A DNA stretch of 64,000 bases from an uncultured Gelidibacter sp. (GCF_947500795.1 NZ_CANMTE010000001.1:1-64000), one strand, 5' to 3'; numbered from the stretch's first letter, positions 6,786 to 16,341 are shown. Made by a program: numbers and translations. Notes: generated by a model from the letters alone, not told the origin.

Positions 6786-6815
6786 ATTGTAATGGTAATT
6801 TTTAATAGATGTCAA
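6786..6815 (-). promoter_or_regulatory. Promoter of ssrA
   Basis: On the minus strand TTGACA (complement of 6810-6815) is followed after 18 nt by TACAAT (complement of 6786-6791), five bases before the mature 5' end. This resembles a sigma-70 consensus more than the Bacteroidota TAnnTTTG type. A second candidate, TAACTTTG, lies further upstream (complement of 6860-6867). No gene is seen in the rest of 6782-7093. Confidence 0.5.
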
Positions 6816-7093
6816 GGCATAAATTCCGATATTCTGGAGCTTTAGCACTAACGCGGTTGCAAAGTTATCAAAAAACTTCTTCTAATCTTACAACCATCTA
6901 TTTTATTTCAAAAAGTATGCCACGCCATGAGAATTTCAAATGCATGTCAAACTGACCTGTGTACTGATATAATCTCTAAGAACGGGTTCATGTTGTAGCA
7001 TCTTTTCTGAACTCTCCTCAAAATCACAATTTTCGGGATAATATAGTATCAAAAATAGCCAATTTAATATAATCCAATCTAAGACTTAAATCT

Positions 7094-7101
7094 TACTTTT
7101 G
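7094..7101 (+). promoter_or_regulatory. Promoter -7 element upstream of the EamA gene
   Basis: TACTTTTG matches the Bacteroidota -7 consensus TAnnTTTG, 27 bp before the chosen ATG. Confidence 0.5.
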
Positions 7102-7128
7102 CGGCTTAAAATGTAAGTGCTTTTTTCC

Positions 7129-8028
7129 ATGACAAAACCAAGAATTGCCCTCGCTGTTGGAATCATTTGTATTTCAATTTTTCCAATTTTGGTGAAGTTG
7201 AATTTAACGTCAGGTCTGGTGTCAGCTTTTTATAGAATGGCAATCGCCTCAGTCGTATTAGTGCCTTATGTATTGATTAAGAAACAATTTAAGGTGACTT
7301 CCCGAAAAGCATTTTGGCTATCGGTTATTTGTGGTGTTGTTTTTGGCATGGACGTTGGCGTTTGGAATATTGCCATTCAACAATCTACAGCTACCCAAGC
7401 GACGCTACTGACCAATTTGTCACCTGTTTGGGTGGGTATTGGAGCCTTTTTGTTTTTAAAGGATAAACCAAAACAGAATTTTTGGATCGGAACGGTTGTG
7501 GCCATCATAGGAATGGTGCTTTTAGTTGGTTTTGATCTGTTTTTGAATTTCGATTTTAATCTGGCATTCATTTTTGGAATCTTATCAGGAATGCTCTATG
7601 CCGTGTATATGTTGACCAGTAAGCGTATTTTGGGCGAATTGGAAGTGATGACCTTTATGACCGTCAGCCTCGTTTCTTCAGTGGTTGCGTTGGGAATTTT
7701 AAGTTATGCTTTGGGAGAGCCTTTCAGCGGATTCTCAAACTCTGGGTGGTTGGTATTGGCAATTCAAGGCATTGTTTGCCAGCTTCTGGCTTGGTTACTC
7801 ATCAGTTTTGCTACCAAACATATGCGTGCTACACGAGTGTCCGTAAGTTTATTGGGGCAAGCAGTACTCGCGTCAATATTAGCGTGGTGGCTGTTGGATG
7901 AACAAATCTCACTGCAAATGGTTATTGGCGGATTCGTACTTCTTTTCGGAATCCGATTGACCTTTTATGAAAAACCGTTCTTAAAAAGAAATCATAGATT
8001 TTATTTGATAATTCACTGGTTTTCATAA
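7129..8028 (+). CDS. EamA/DMT-family transporter
   Basis: This 299-residue inner-membrane protein has ten hydrophobic segments arranged as two EamA repeats (about residues 5-135 and 145-280). Repeat features include NLSPVWVGIGAFLFLKDKP closing the first and a matching GQAVLASILAWWLLDEQIS in the second. The family exports metabolites or amino acids; the substrate cannot be predicted. A GTG at 7117 could add four residues, but ATG 7129 is the normal family start. It is the first gene on the core-genome side of the tmRNA and appears monocistronic. Confidence 0.85.
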   Translation: MTKPRIALAVGIICISIFPILVKLNLTSGLVSAFYRMAIASVVLVPYVLIKKQFKVTSRKAFWLSVICGVVFGMDVGVWNIAIQQSTATQATLLTNLSPVWVGIGAFLFLKDKPKQNFWIGTVVAIIGMVLLVGFDLFLNFDFNLAFIFGILSGMLYAVYMLTSKRILGELEVMTFMTVSLVSSVVALGILSYALGEPFSGFSNSGWLVLAIQGIVCQLLAWLLISFATKHMRATRVSVSLLGQAVLASILAWWLLDEQISLQMVIGGFVLLFGIRLTFYEKPFLKRNHRFYLIIHWFS

Positions 8029-8264
8029 TCCGAGAGGCGCGCTCTAAAAAAGCGTCGAAATCCATCGAATATGACCATGGTTTGTATTGTAAAAATGTAG
8101 TTACACAGGTCTAAAGGCTATTTTAGTATCTAATTTTTTGCTTAAGCATTCAAATCCGCTTATTTTCGTAGCCGTTGTGTGAAAAAATCAGTCCGTTGAC
8201 TTAGGTTGATTGGATTTGGAGCACAATCATTTATTAACGAAGACGATCATAATCCGTATAGCCA

Positions 8265-9467
8265 ATGAAGTTTGCCATTATCAAAGAACGTAAAAATCCA
8301 CCAGACAGACGTGTCGTGTTTTCACCAGAAAAATTAGCGGAAGTTAGAATGCAATTCCCAAATGCAGAGTTTATTGTAGAGTCCAGTGATATTAGGGTGT
8401 TTCCAGATTCGGACTATAGGGCCTTAGGATTTGAAGTGACTGATGATGTTTCAAGCGCTGATGTTATGATTGGTGTAAAGGAAGTGCCGATTGACGCTCT
8501 AATTCCAAATAAAAAATACTTTTTCTTTTCACATACCATAAAAAAACAACCTTATAATAGAGGCTTGCTTCAAGCGATTCTTGATAAAAACATCGAACTT
8601 TTAGACCATGAAACCATCGTTAAAAAAAGTGGTGCCAGACTCATCGGTTTTGGTCGTTATGCTGGTTTGGTGGGTGCCTACAACGGATTTAGAGGCTTAG
8701 GGTTGAGAGAGCAGTTGTTTAATTTGCCAAAAGTTGAAACGCTTGCCGATTTAAACGCGGTGAAGTCTGAGCTTGATAAAATACAGATTCCGAACATTAA
8801 AATTCTACTTTCAGGAACAGGGAAAGTGGCTTATGGAGCGAAAGAAATATTGGATCATTTAAAAATTAAAGAAGTCAGTGACGCACTTTACCTAACATCG
8901 GAGTTTACGGAGCCGGTGTATTGTATGGTAGATGTGATGGAATACAACAAGCGTTCTGATGGAAAAGTAGGGAATAAGCAGCAGTTTTATAAAGATCCAA
9001 CGGGTTATGAAAGCAATTTTATGGCCTATGCTAAAGAAACGGATATGTTTATTGCCGGACATTTTTATGGCAATAATGCACCATACTTATATACGCGCGA
9101 AGATGCAAAGTCCGCAGATTTCAGGATAAATTTTGTGGCCGATATTAGCTGCGATATTGATGGACCGGTAGCGTCAACAATTCGCCCGTCTACCATTGCC
9201 GATCCGTTTTATGGTTATGATCCGCAAACCGAAAAAGAGGTTGCTTTTGATGCTGAAGGTGCTATTAGTGTTATGGCTGTTGATAATTTGCCTTGCGAGC
9301 TTCCTAAAGATGCAAGTGAAGGATTTGGCGAAATGTTTTTAGAAAATGTGATTCCAGCGTTTTTTAATGATGATGAACGCGGCATTCTTAAACGCGCTAA
9401 AATCACCCAAAACAAAAAACTGACAGAACGTTTTAGTTATCTGCAGGATTATGTAGATGGAAAATAA
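8265..9467 (+). CDS. NAD(P)-dependent oxidoreductase, alanine dehydrogenase/saccharopine dehydrogenase-like
   Basis: This 400-residue soluble protein starts with the AlaDH/PNT N-terminal fold (IKERKNPPDRRVVFSPEKL, then DVMIGVKEVP). KYFFFSHTIKKQPYNR is a signature shared with fungal-type lysine-forming saccharopine dehydrogenases. LSGTGKVAYGAKEIL looks like the nucleotide-binding turn, and VADISCDIDGPVASTIRPS closes the catalytic region. It probably reduces or oxidises an amino acid or imino acid with NAD(P); the exact substrate is not determinable. It stands alone, with a strong terminator just downstream. Confidence 0.78.
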   Translation: MKFAIIKERKNPPDRRVVFSPEKLAEVRMQFPNAEFIVESSDIRVFPDSDYRALGFEVTDDVSSADVMIGVKEVPIDALIPNKKYFFFSHTIKKQPYNRGLLQAILDKNIELLDHETIVKKSGARLIGFGRYAGLVGAYNGFRGLGLREQLFNLPKVETLADLNAVKSELDKIQIPNIKILLSGTGKVAYGAKEILDHLKIKEVSDALYLTSEFTEPVYCMVDVMEYNKRSDGKVGNKQQFYKDPTGYESNFMAYAKETDMFIAGHFYGNNAPYLYTREDAKSADFRINFVADISCDIDGPVASTIRPSTIADPFYGYDPQTEKEVAFDAEGAISVMAVDNLPCELPKDASEGFGEMFLENVIPAFFNDDERGILKRAKITQNKKLTERFSYLQDYVDGK

Positions 9468-9473
9468 AATCAT

Positions 9474-9510
9474 AAAAAAAAGCCTGAAAATTTACTTTCA
9501 GGCTTTTTTT
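9474..9510. terminator. Bidirectional rho-independent terminator
   Basis: The stem AGCCTGAAA / TTTCAGGCT is flanked by A and T runs, between two convergent genes. Confidence 0.9.
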
Positions 9511-9528
9511 ATGGCTTTTAAAATGTGA

Positions 9529-11421
9529 CTATGATTTTAAGATATCAATCATAATGTCCATTTCATTTACTAGTTTTTCGTTTGAACCACCATAACCTAC
9601 AGATTTGAATTTCATTCTGCCATCAGGGCCAATAATCACCTTTGTTGGGATGCCTTCAATGTCATATTTGCTGGCAACTTCATAGTTTCTGCTGTCTTCC
9701 ATAACAGGATCAAAAACCACGTGGAAATCGTATTTGTTGCTCTTAATAAAATCTGCCACCATTTTTTCTCTATTTGGACCTTTTTCAAAAGTATCTACAA
9801 ATAAAAGGACAACTTTATCGTCGTTTTTGTATTTCGTCACCACTTCTTGCATGCCTGGGAAGGACGCCTTACAAGGTCCACACCACGTTGCCCAAAAATC
9901 TAAGATGACCGTTTTTCCTTTTAGCGATGCCAGAGAAACGTCTTTTCCATCCATGTCTTTTAAGGTAAATGCAGGTGCTTCTTCATCCAACATTGTTTTT
10001 TTAATTTCAGCCATTTGGGTGTTATAGGCCGCTTTATCAAAAGCCGCTAAATTATCATCCGCATCTTTTGCATCAGGATTCACTTTAAGATACGCCGTTT
10101 TGTAAGCCTCTTTAATTTTAGCATTGCCATTGCCCAAGGTGATGTAATTCTCAGCTTTAGCAACAACCTTATCATATTGTTTGTCTGCCATTAAAAACTC
10201 AATCAAGCGCTCATTGCCCTCAACGTCCTGTAATTTTGGATGCTGTGCTTTTTCTTGATACGCTATGGCATCTTTTATTTTGCCTTGTTTAAATAAAATT
10301 AAAGCATACGTATCAGCATACATGCGGTATTGAGACGCTAAACTTTGTTGGTATTGTTTGGTTGTAACCTGTTCAGGCTTGTCCTTAGAATTATTTTGTA
10401 AGGCTGTAATAAGATCTAAGGATTGTTTCGACATTTTTGCAGCTTGCTCTAAGTTTTCACCTTTTTCAGCCATTGGCCATGCTAAACTATTATACGTTGA
10501 AGCGCGACGCGTTTTATCGTCAATTTTAGAGACATAGTTTTCAAAGTTGTCCATGTCCTTATTTTGATAAAAACTGCCAGCCAGAGATCCAGCCATATAA
10601 TTTCCGATGTTACCCAATTTAGGATTCGCCGCTGCATAGTTTTTGAAGATTTCTGCTTTCTTGTTTAAATCCGTTTCTTTCTGAAATTCATTGACCATTT
10701 CAAAACTTGCTGTAGTGCCAGAAGGATATTTTTCAAGTACTATCTGTTTTAGGGAATCTACTTTTGATTCTTCGCCAAGAATAGAATACGCTTGAATCAA
10801 TGAGGTGTATTCTTTTTCAGAGATATCAGATTTGTTTTTCATTGAAGCGGAGTAGGCGTTAATTAGTTTTTTGCCCTCTTCTTTATCATTTTTATAAGCC
10901 ATTTGTAAATAGGACTGATTCCAATCTGCTTGCAATTCCGGATTCGCAGAAAGGTCCGATTTCATCGCTTCAAAAGCTTCTTTTTCATCAATTTTAATCC
11001 CGTAATTTCTACCGTTATTTAAAGCGTAAAAAGCAGTGGCGGCCTTGCTGCCTTGTACATGCTGTCCATCATTGGTGTATAACGGAATTAAATAGCCTTT
11101 TTTATCGTTGTCATCATATTTGTTGTCAACTTTTAGGTGAAACGCTAAGGCTACGGCAGAATCTGGAATTTTTATTGCCGCTTTTTGTTCTGAAAACTCA
11201 AGATCAACAGGATAATATTTATCGCCAACCAAATACGCGTAAAACGCTTCTAAATCTTGATTAGTGTTATAAATAAGTTCAATGTCATCTCCTGGCATTG
11301 GTTGGTCTTTGGAAATGGTCAATTGACCAATAGTAAGCGGTTTTGCTTCTTTCTGCTCTGCCTGTTTACAGGAGAAGCATACCAAAAGCATTAAAAAAGA
11401 GTAGGTAGTAATTTTTTTCAT
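9529..11421 (-). CDS. TlpA-type thioredoxin-fold lipoprotein with helical N-terminal region
   Basis: This 630-residue exported lipoprotein has a short signal and lipobox ending in Cys-18 (LVCFSC). Residues about 30-470 form a beta-rich start followed by a long helical, TPR-like region. The C-terminal 150 residues are an AhpC-TSA/TlpA thioredoxin fold with the redox motif WCGPC in LDFWATWCGPCKASFPGMQ, and a cis-Pro region EGIPTKVIIGPDG. It probably reduces disulfides on periplasmic or surface proteins. Family members in Bacteroidota are often membrane-anchored like this. It is monocistronic and ends at a shared terminator. Confidence 0.87.
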   Translation of the reverse strand: MKKITTYSFLMLLVCFSCKQAEQKEAKPLTIGQLTISKDQPMPGDDIELIYNTNQDLEAFYAYLVGDKYYPVDLEFSEQKAAIKIPDSAVALAFHLKVDNKYDDNDKKGYLIPLYTNDGQHVQGSKAATAFYALNNGRNYGIKIDEKEAFEAMKSDLSANPELQADWNQSYLQMAYKNDKEEGKKLINAYSASMKNKSDISEKEYTSLIQAYSILGEESKVDSLKQIVLEKYPSGTTASFEMVNEFQKETDLNKKAEIFKNYAAANPKLGNIGNYMAGSLAGSFYQNKDMDNFENYVSKIDDKTRRASTYNSLAWPMAEKGENLEQAAKMSKQSLDLITALQNNSKDKPEQVTTKQYQQSLASQYRMYADTYALILFKQGKIKDAIAYQEKAQHPKLQDVEGNERLIEFLMADKQYDKVVAKAENYITLGNGNAKIKEAYKTAYLKVNPDAKDADDNLAAFDKAAYNTQMAEIKKTMLDEEAPAFTLKDMDGKDVSLASLKGKTVILDFWATWCGPCKASFPGMQEVVTKYKNDDKVVLLFVDTFEKGPNREKMVADFIKSNKYDFHVVFDPVMEDSRNYEVASKYDIEGIPTKVIIGPDGRMKFKSVGYGGSNEKLVNEMDIMIDILKS

Positions 11422-11789
11422 ATCGCGTTTTTGAATTGTTCAGGACCTAAAATAAAGAATATTAGCGGAATGATAAAATTATGCGCCATGCTATTCACTG
11501 CCGATATAGGAGCGCATTTTAATACCACAATTGTAAGTATATGTGAGCTTTGTGTGATTGATGACAGAAGCTTATAAAATAACTCAGTTGAGAGCAATAG
11601 GGGTAGAAGCAAAAACACCAATCCAACTATATGAGTGATAGTGGATTGGTGTTTTAAGTGTTGGAATATTTATCGTTTTATAGCGGTGATGATAGTTAAA
11701 CTATTTAGGAAAATCCATCTCACAACTAACCACAACTATTTTTAAGCATCTCTAAATAAATTTGAAGATACTTGTAAAAAATCTGCGTT
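11422..11789. other. Intergenic region with an orphan terminator-like hairpin
   Basis: No convincing gene lies here; a 67-residue minus-strand reading has no recognisable features. At 11612-11655 a stem AACACCAATCCA / TGGATTGGTGTT with flanking A and T runs looks like a terminator, yet no gene ends beside it. The text GAGAGCAATAG (about 11592) recurs in a hairpin at 60048-60058. Confidence 0.5.
11612..11655. terminator. Terminator-like hairpin without an adjacent gene
   Basis: A 13-bp stem (AAACACCAATCCA with TGGATTGGTGTTT), a loop of about 16 nt, and A/T tracts on both sides. It may terminate an unseen small RNA or be a relic. Confidence 0.6.
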
Positions 11790-12254
11790 CTATAGCGTTC
11801 TCGACATCAGATAATTCTCAAAAGCTACGCCTTTGTAATTTCTCTTATACTTTTTTTCTACGTCATAATAATGCGAATCGAAAAAGTCAAATGCATTGGT
11901 GCTGGAGTCAACTTTAATTACTTCAAATCCGTTGATGGAAACTCTAGATTCCATTATGCGGAGTAATTTTGAGCCCACGGTACGTCTCAAATAGGTTTTA
12001 CTAACATAGAGGCCATCTAAATAATAACCATCCTTCAGGTAAGAAAACCCTACAATAACGTCCTTTACTTCAGCCACAATGAAGTAAACGTTTTCAATGC
12101 GCTCTTTCCAAAGGTCGCTATCATCAGCACCCGAAGCCCAGGTTTCAATCTGCTTTTCTGAATAAAATTTGCTGCTGATATTGCGAATGGTATCTCTGAA
12201 AATTGCTGTAATTTCCGGTAAATCCTCTAATGTTGCTTGTCTAATTTGTATCAT
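11790..12254 (-). CDS. GNAT-family N-acetyltransferase
   Basis: This 154-residue protein has the GNAT order: MIQIRQATLEDLPEITAIF at the N-terminus, a central strand IVGFSYLKDGYYLDGLYVSK, then YLRRTVGSKLLRIME as a somewhat degenerate acetyl-CoA loop (RRxxxGSKL instead of RGxGxGxxL), and FFDSHYYDVEKK near the end. It transfers acetyl or another acyl group to an amine; the acceptor is unknown. It lies 2 bp downstream of the outer-membrane protein gene on the same strand, so the two are probably co-transcribed. Confidence 0.85.
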   Translation of the reverse strand: MIQIRQATLEDLPEITAIFRDTIRNISSKFYSEKQIETWASGADDSDLWKERIENVYFIVAEVKDVIVGFSYLKDGYYLDGLYVSKTYLRRTVGSKLLRIMESRVSINGFEVIKVDSSTNAFDFFDSHYYDVEKKYKRNYKGVAFENYLMSRTL

Positions 12255-12256
12255 AA

Positions 12257-13120
12257 TTATACTCTAAATATGCCGCCTAGGCTAAAAATGCTCTCTGCAA
12301 AGAAAAAATGTTGTGAGGCACTATCTTTTGGGTTTGGTGTTGTTTTAATGTCGCCCATGTTAATGTAACCGCCTTTAATATCGCCTTGAATAAAAAAGTG
12401 TTTAAAAAAGGTCAGGTTCAATCCAACGCTTCCTGACACTCCAAAACCTGATATATGAAATTTGTCATGTCGCTCTCTGTTGAACAAGGTAGCATTTGTT
12501 TTTGGATATAATAAACCTGCGCCCAATCCTTCAGTGAGATTCACCTGAAATTTATCGGTGTTTTGAATGTTAAACAGTGATGAAATATCGTCAAATCTTG
12601 CGACTTCAGCAAATACGTAATTCAAGCCATCGGTATGTTCAAACTTTAAAAACTCCTTAGAAATCAAAACGTTTTGGTGATCATAATTACCGTTGTAAAT
12701 TGATCCGACATCATCAGATGGTAAATCGATATACCCGTCAACTATTCTGTTCACATTGTTATGCATCACATATTTCATATGGTCCACCCCAATGGAAATT
12801 GAATAATGGTCAGAAATAAAATATCCCATTTTAAAATTCGTCTGCGGAATGGTAATGCGCGTCGGATTGATATAATCTATATGCCAGCCCTTAGGTTTGT
12901 CGTGAGCCGTAGCATTGTTAATGGTGAACTTATAATGTTCGCCTTTAAATGTGATATCAGATTTTGAATACACGCCTCGGTTGCCTCCCCAGCTGAAATA
13001 TACTTTGCCTTTATTGGATGCTGTGTATCTTTCTGGGAGATTATGGTCTTGAGAATAGCTGTTAAATGAAAGCAAAAAGAGGACTGCACCAACAAGTGGT
13101 GAGTAAAATTTATTAAACAT
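12257..13120 (-). CDS. Predicted outer-membrane beta-barrel protein
   Basis: This 287-residue exported protein has signal peptide MFNKFYSPLVGAVLFLLSFNSYSQ. The rest alternates polar and apolar residues in strands ending in aromatics (NFKMGYFISDHYSISIGVDHMKY, and a C-terminal FSLGGIFRV with an aromatic near the end), typical of a small outer-membrane barrel. I do not recognise a specific function. It starts 12 bp after kdsA ends and 2 bp before the GNAT gene, so kdsA, this gene and the GNAT gene may form one unit. Confidence 0.65.
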   Translation of the reverse strand: MFNKFYSPLVGAVLFLLSFNSYSQDHNLPERYTASNKGKVYFSWGGNRGVYSKSDITFKGEHYKFTINNATAHDKPKGWHIDYINPTRITIPQTNFKMGYFISDHYSISIGVDHMKYVMHNNVNRIVDGYIDLPSDDVGSIYNGNYDHQNVLISKEFLKFEHTDGLNYVFAEVARFDDISSLFNIQNTDKFQVNLTEGLGAGLLYPKTNATLFNRERHDKFHISGFGVSGSVGLNLTFFKHFFIQGDIKGGYINMGDIKTTPNPKDSASQHFFFAESIFSLGGIFRV

Positions 13121-13132
13121 TTTAAAGGTAAT

Positions 13133-13951
13133 TTACAAGGTGTTAACTGCCTTTCTGATAGCCACTAAGTTAGTAAGAAGTTTTTCCAGATTGTCTAAAT
13201 GGAGCATGTTAGCACCATCGCTTTTCGCATTTGCAGGATCAAAATGGGTCTCAATGAATAAGCCATCCACATTATTTACAATCCCTGCTCTAGCAATAGT
13301 TTCAATCATATCAGGTCTGCCGCCAGTCACGCCAATAGTTTGGTTAGGTTGTTGCAACGAGTGTGTAACGTCTAAAACCGTTGGTGCATATTGACGCATG
13401 GTTGGAATGCCTCTAAAATCGACAATCATATCCTGGTAACCAAACATGGTACCTCTATCCGTAATCCAAGCATTCTCATTGCCAGCATCCTTCACTTTTT
13501 GCACGGCATGCTTCATCGCTTCTGGACTCATGAATTGTCCTTTTTTCAAGTTGACCACTTTTCCGGTTTGTGCCGCAGCTACCACCAAGTCTGTTTGTCT
13601 AACTAAAAATGCTGGAATTTGTAAAACATCTACATATTCCGCAGCCATTGTAGCATCAGAAACCTCATGAATATCAGTCACTGTAGGGACATCAAAAGTT
13701 TCGGAAACTTTACGCAATATTCTAAGTGCTTTTTCATCGCCAATACCTGTAAAACTATCAATTCGGCTACGATTCGCTTTCTTAAAACTGCCTTTAAAAA
13801 TATAAGGAATTTGTAAATCGTTAGTAATACGTACTACCTTCTCAGCAATACGTAACGCCATATCTTCTCCTTCAATAGCGCAAGGGCCACATAGTAGGAA
13901 GAAATTATCGGCTGTAATATGTTTTAATTTGGGAACGTCGTTAAGAGTCAT
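13133..13951 (-). CDS. kdsA: 3-deoxy-8-phosphooctulonate (KDO-8-P) synthase
   Basis: This 272-residue cytoplasmic enzyme condenses arabinose-5-phosphate with phosphoenolpyruvate, the first committed step to KDO in lipopolysaccharide. Motifs are clear: LLCGPCAIEGED at the N-terminus, IFKGSFKKANRSRIDSFTG, LQIPAFLVRQTDL, ITDRGTMFGY and LFIETHFDPANAKSDG. The Cys in GPCAIE marks the metal-dependent class; the metal-independent E. coli enzyme has Asn there. Length matches the family. A TAnnTTTG promoter lies just upstream. Confidence 0.97.
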   Translation of the reverse strand: MTLNDVPKLKHITADNFFLLCGPCAIEGEDMALRIAEKVVRITNDLQIPYIFKGSFKKANRSRIDSFTGIGDEKALRILRKVSETFDVPTVTDIHEVSDATMAAEYVDVLQIPAFLVRQTDLVVAAAQTGKVVNLKKGQFMSPEAMKHAVQKVKDAGNENAWITDRGTMFGYQDMIVDFRGIPTMRQYAPTVLDVTHSLQQPNQTIGVTGGRPDMIETIARAGIVNNVDGLFIETHFDPANAKSDGANMLHLDNLEKLLTNLVAIRKAVNTL

Positions 13952-13971
13952 TTGCTTTGTATTATAAAATG

Positions 13972-13979
13972 CAAAGTTA
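13972..13979 (-). promoter_or_regulatory. kdsA promoter -7 element
   Basis: TAACTTTG on the minus strand matches TAnnTTTG, 21 bp upstream of the kdsA ATG. Confidence 0.6.
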
Positions 13980-14350
13980 CGGAAAATAATGTGTAGAGCA
14001 TTGGCTGAACTATAGGGTTTTTCTATAGCAGATGTAATGATTTTATATGGTGCATTTGAGAGCTTTTGAAGTGAAAAACCACAGCCGAAAATCTGGGATT
14101 TTAAATCAAATTTAGTGAGGTTTTTGAAGGGTAATTCTCAACTTAAATTTGGAGGTAAAAAGGGTCTTGGTTCGTTCTGTACAGAGATGGGAAAACGGAT
14201 AAAAACTTAGGGTAAAGAAAGGTGTTGAATCCTAAAATTATGAGATTCAATAATTTATAATTATCTTATTGGGGACTTTTGGAATGGTGTACTTTGAAAA
14301 AAAAATCAAAATCACTTCCAAGGGTAACGGCTAGTAAAAAAAAAATAGCG

Positions 14351-14358
14351 TACATTTG
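14351..14358 (+). promoter_or_regulatory. typA promoter -7 element
   Basis: TACATTTG matches TAnnTTTG and lies 26 bp before the typA ATG, which also argues against the longer reading frame starting at 14279. Confidence 0.65.
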
Positions 14359-14383
14359 CACGCTGAAAAATGGCACCATATAT

Positions 14384-16183
14384 ATGGCAAAGATAAAAAA
14401 TATTGCAATTATTGCACACGTTGACCACGGAAAAACTACGTTGGTTGACAAAATTATGTACCACTGTAAAACATTTCGTGAAAACGAAAATACAGGTGAT
14501 TTAATTCTTGATAATAACGATTTAGAGCGTGAAAGAGGTATTACAATTACTTCTAAAAACGTTTCCGTAATTTACAAGGATACAAAGATTAATGTTATTG
14601 ACACTCCTGGTCACGCGGATTTCGGCGGTGAAGTTGAGCGTGTATTGAACATGGCTGATGGCGTTTTGCTATTGGTTGATGCTTTTGAAGGACCAATGCC
14701 TCAAACGCGTTTTGTACTTCAAAAAGCTCTTGATTTAGGATTAAAACCATGCGTGGTTGTTAATAAAGTTGATAAAGAAAACTGTACTCCAGAAGAAGTA
14801 CATGAATCAGTTTTTGATTTAATGTTCGAATTGGGTGCTGAAGAATGGCAGTTGGATTTCCCAACTGTATACGGTTCTGCTAAGAACAACTGGATGAGTA
14901 CCGATTGGAGAAAACCAACGGATTCTCTTGAACCATTATTAGATATGGTGATTGAGCATATTCCTTCTCCAAAAATTGAGGAAGGAACTACACAAATGTT
15001 GATTACTTCTTTAGATTTCTCTTCATTTACGGGTAGAATTGCTATTGGGCGATTAACTCGTGGTCAATTGAAAACAGGAATGAACATCTCTTTAGTGAAG
15101 CGCGATGGAAAAGTCGTGAAATCTAAAATTAAGGAGCTTCACGTTTTTGAAGGTGTAGGCCGTAGAAAAGTTGAAGAAGTTCAAACTGGAGATATTTGTG
15201 CGTTAGTAGGATTGGAAGGTTTTGAAATTGGTGATACTGTTGCTGATTTTGAAAATCCTGAAGGCTTGAAAACTATCGCAATTGATGAGCCTACAATGAG
15301 TATGTTGTTTACCATTAACGATTCTCCGTTTTTTGGTAAAGACGGAAAGTTTGTAACATCGCGTCATATTAAAGACCGTTTAACTAAAGAGCTAGAGAAA
15401 AACTTGGCATTACGTGTCCACGAAACGGACAGTGCTGATAAGTTTATGGTTTTTGGTCGTGGGGTATTGCATTTATCTGTATTGATAGAAACAATGCGTC
15501 GTGAAGGTTATGAGCTTCAAATTGGTCAACCTCAAGTTATCATTAGAGAAATCGATGGTGTTAAATGTGAGCCAGTTGAAGAAATGACAATCGATTTACC
15601 AGAAGCTGTTTCAGGAAAAGCTATTGAAATGGTGAGTTTACGTAAAGGTGAAATGCTAAGCATGGAAGCTAAAGGTGAACGTATGATCTGTAAATTCCTT
15701 ATTCCTTCTCGTGGTATTATTGGTTTACGTAACCAATTATTGACTGCTACAGCGGGTGAGGCTATTATGGCACACCGTTTTAAAGAATACCAACCGCTTA
15801 AAGGTGGGATTCCAGAACGTCAAAATGGTTCTTTGGTTTCTATGGAAAAAGGTCAAGCTATTCCTTATTCTATTGATAAATTACAAGATAGAGGTAAGTT
15901 TTTCGTTGATCCGGGAGAAGATATTTACGAAGGTCAGGTTATTGGAGAGAATTCTCGTGGTGATGATATGGCTGTTAACGTTACAAAAACTAAGAAATTG
16001 AGTAACGTACGTTCTTCTGGTGCTGATGATAAAGCGCGTATTATTCCTGCGGTTAAATTCTCTTTGGAAGAAGCGTTGGAGTATATTCAAAAAGATGAGT
16101 ATGTTGAGGTTACCCCTAATTTCTTACGTATACGTAAAATTTACTTAACGGAAGTTGAGCGTAAAAGAAATAAGATTAACTAA
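14384..16183 (+). CDS. typA: Translational GTPase TypA/BipA
   Basis: This 599-residue ribosome-associated GTPase is involved in 50S assembly and stress adaptation. The G domain starts at MAKIKNIAIIAHVDHGKTTL (P-loop AHVDHGKT). DTPGHADFGGEVERV is G3 and NKVDK is G4. The EF-G-like domains II, III and V and the TypA-specific C-terminal domain (GRGVLHLSVLIETMRREGYE, then RGIIGLRNQLLTATAGEAIM) follow. An in-frame upstream ATG at 14279 would add 35 basic residues unlike the family and lies upstream of the promoter. Monocistronic, with a terminator just downstream. Confidence 0.97.
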   Translation: MAKIKNIAIIAHVDHGKTTLVDKIMYHCKTFRENENTGDLILDNNDLERERGITITSKNVSVIYKDTKINVIDTPGHADFGGEVERVLNMADGVLLLVDAFEGPMPQTRFVLQKALDLGLKPCVVVNKVDKENCTPEEVHESVFDLMFELGAEEWQLDFPTVYGSAKNNWMSTDWRKPTDSLEPLLDMVIEHIPSPKIEEGTTQMLITSLDFSSFTGRIAIGRLTRGQLKTGMNISLVKRDGKVVKSKIKELHVFEGVGRRKVEEVQTGDICALVGLEGFEIGDTVADFENPEGLKTIAIDEPTMSMLFTINDSPFFGKDGKFVTSRHIKDRLTKELEKNLALRVHETDSADKFMVFGRGVLHLSVLIETMRREGYELQIGQPQVIIREIDGVKCEPVEEMTIDLPEAVSGKAIEMVSLRKGEMLSMEAKGERMICKFLIPSRGIIGLRNQLLTATAGEAIMAHRFKEYQPLKGGIPERQNGSLVSMEKGQAIPYSIDKLQDRGKFFVDPGEDIYEGQVIGENSRGDDMAVNVTKTKKLSNVRSSGADDKARIIPAVKFSLEEALEYIQKDEYVEVTPNFLRIRKIYLTEVERKRNKIN

Positions 16184-16205
16184 AACATTGTTTTATAAGT
16201 TATAT

Positions 16206-16238
16206 AAAAAGGAATTCCAATTGGAGTTCCTTTTTTTT
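16206..16238 (+). terminator. Rho-independent terminator of typA
   Basis: The stem AAAAAGGAATTCC / GGAGTTCCTTTTT has an AATT loop and a run of eight T. Confidence 0.88.
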
Positions 16239-16341
16239 GTTTCATACCTACAGTTGCAAGCTGAAAATTGCCGTATGATGGTGTAATAATTAGTGGCAAT
16301 TTTTAAACTCTCACTAAAAATATTGTAATTTGGATGTCCAT

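Larger units (their letters stand above)
13952..14383. other. Divergent promoter region between kdsA and typA
   Basis: No gene is seen in these 432 bp. The region contains a kdsA promoter element at its left edge, a typA promoter near its right edge, and a modest hairpin TTGAATC/GATTCAA (14225-14231 with 14244-14250). Confidence 0.6.

Noticed and set aside
11418-11621. Small minus-strand gene of 67 residues
   Set aside because: No start context, no similarity I recognise, and it overlaps the start of the TlpA-type gene's leader.
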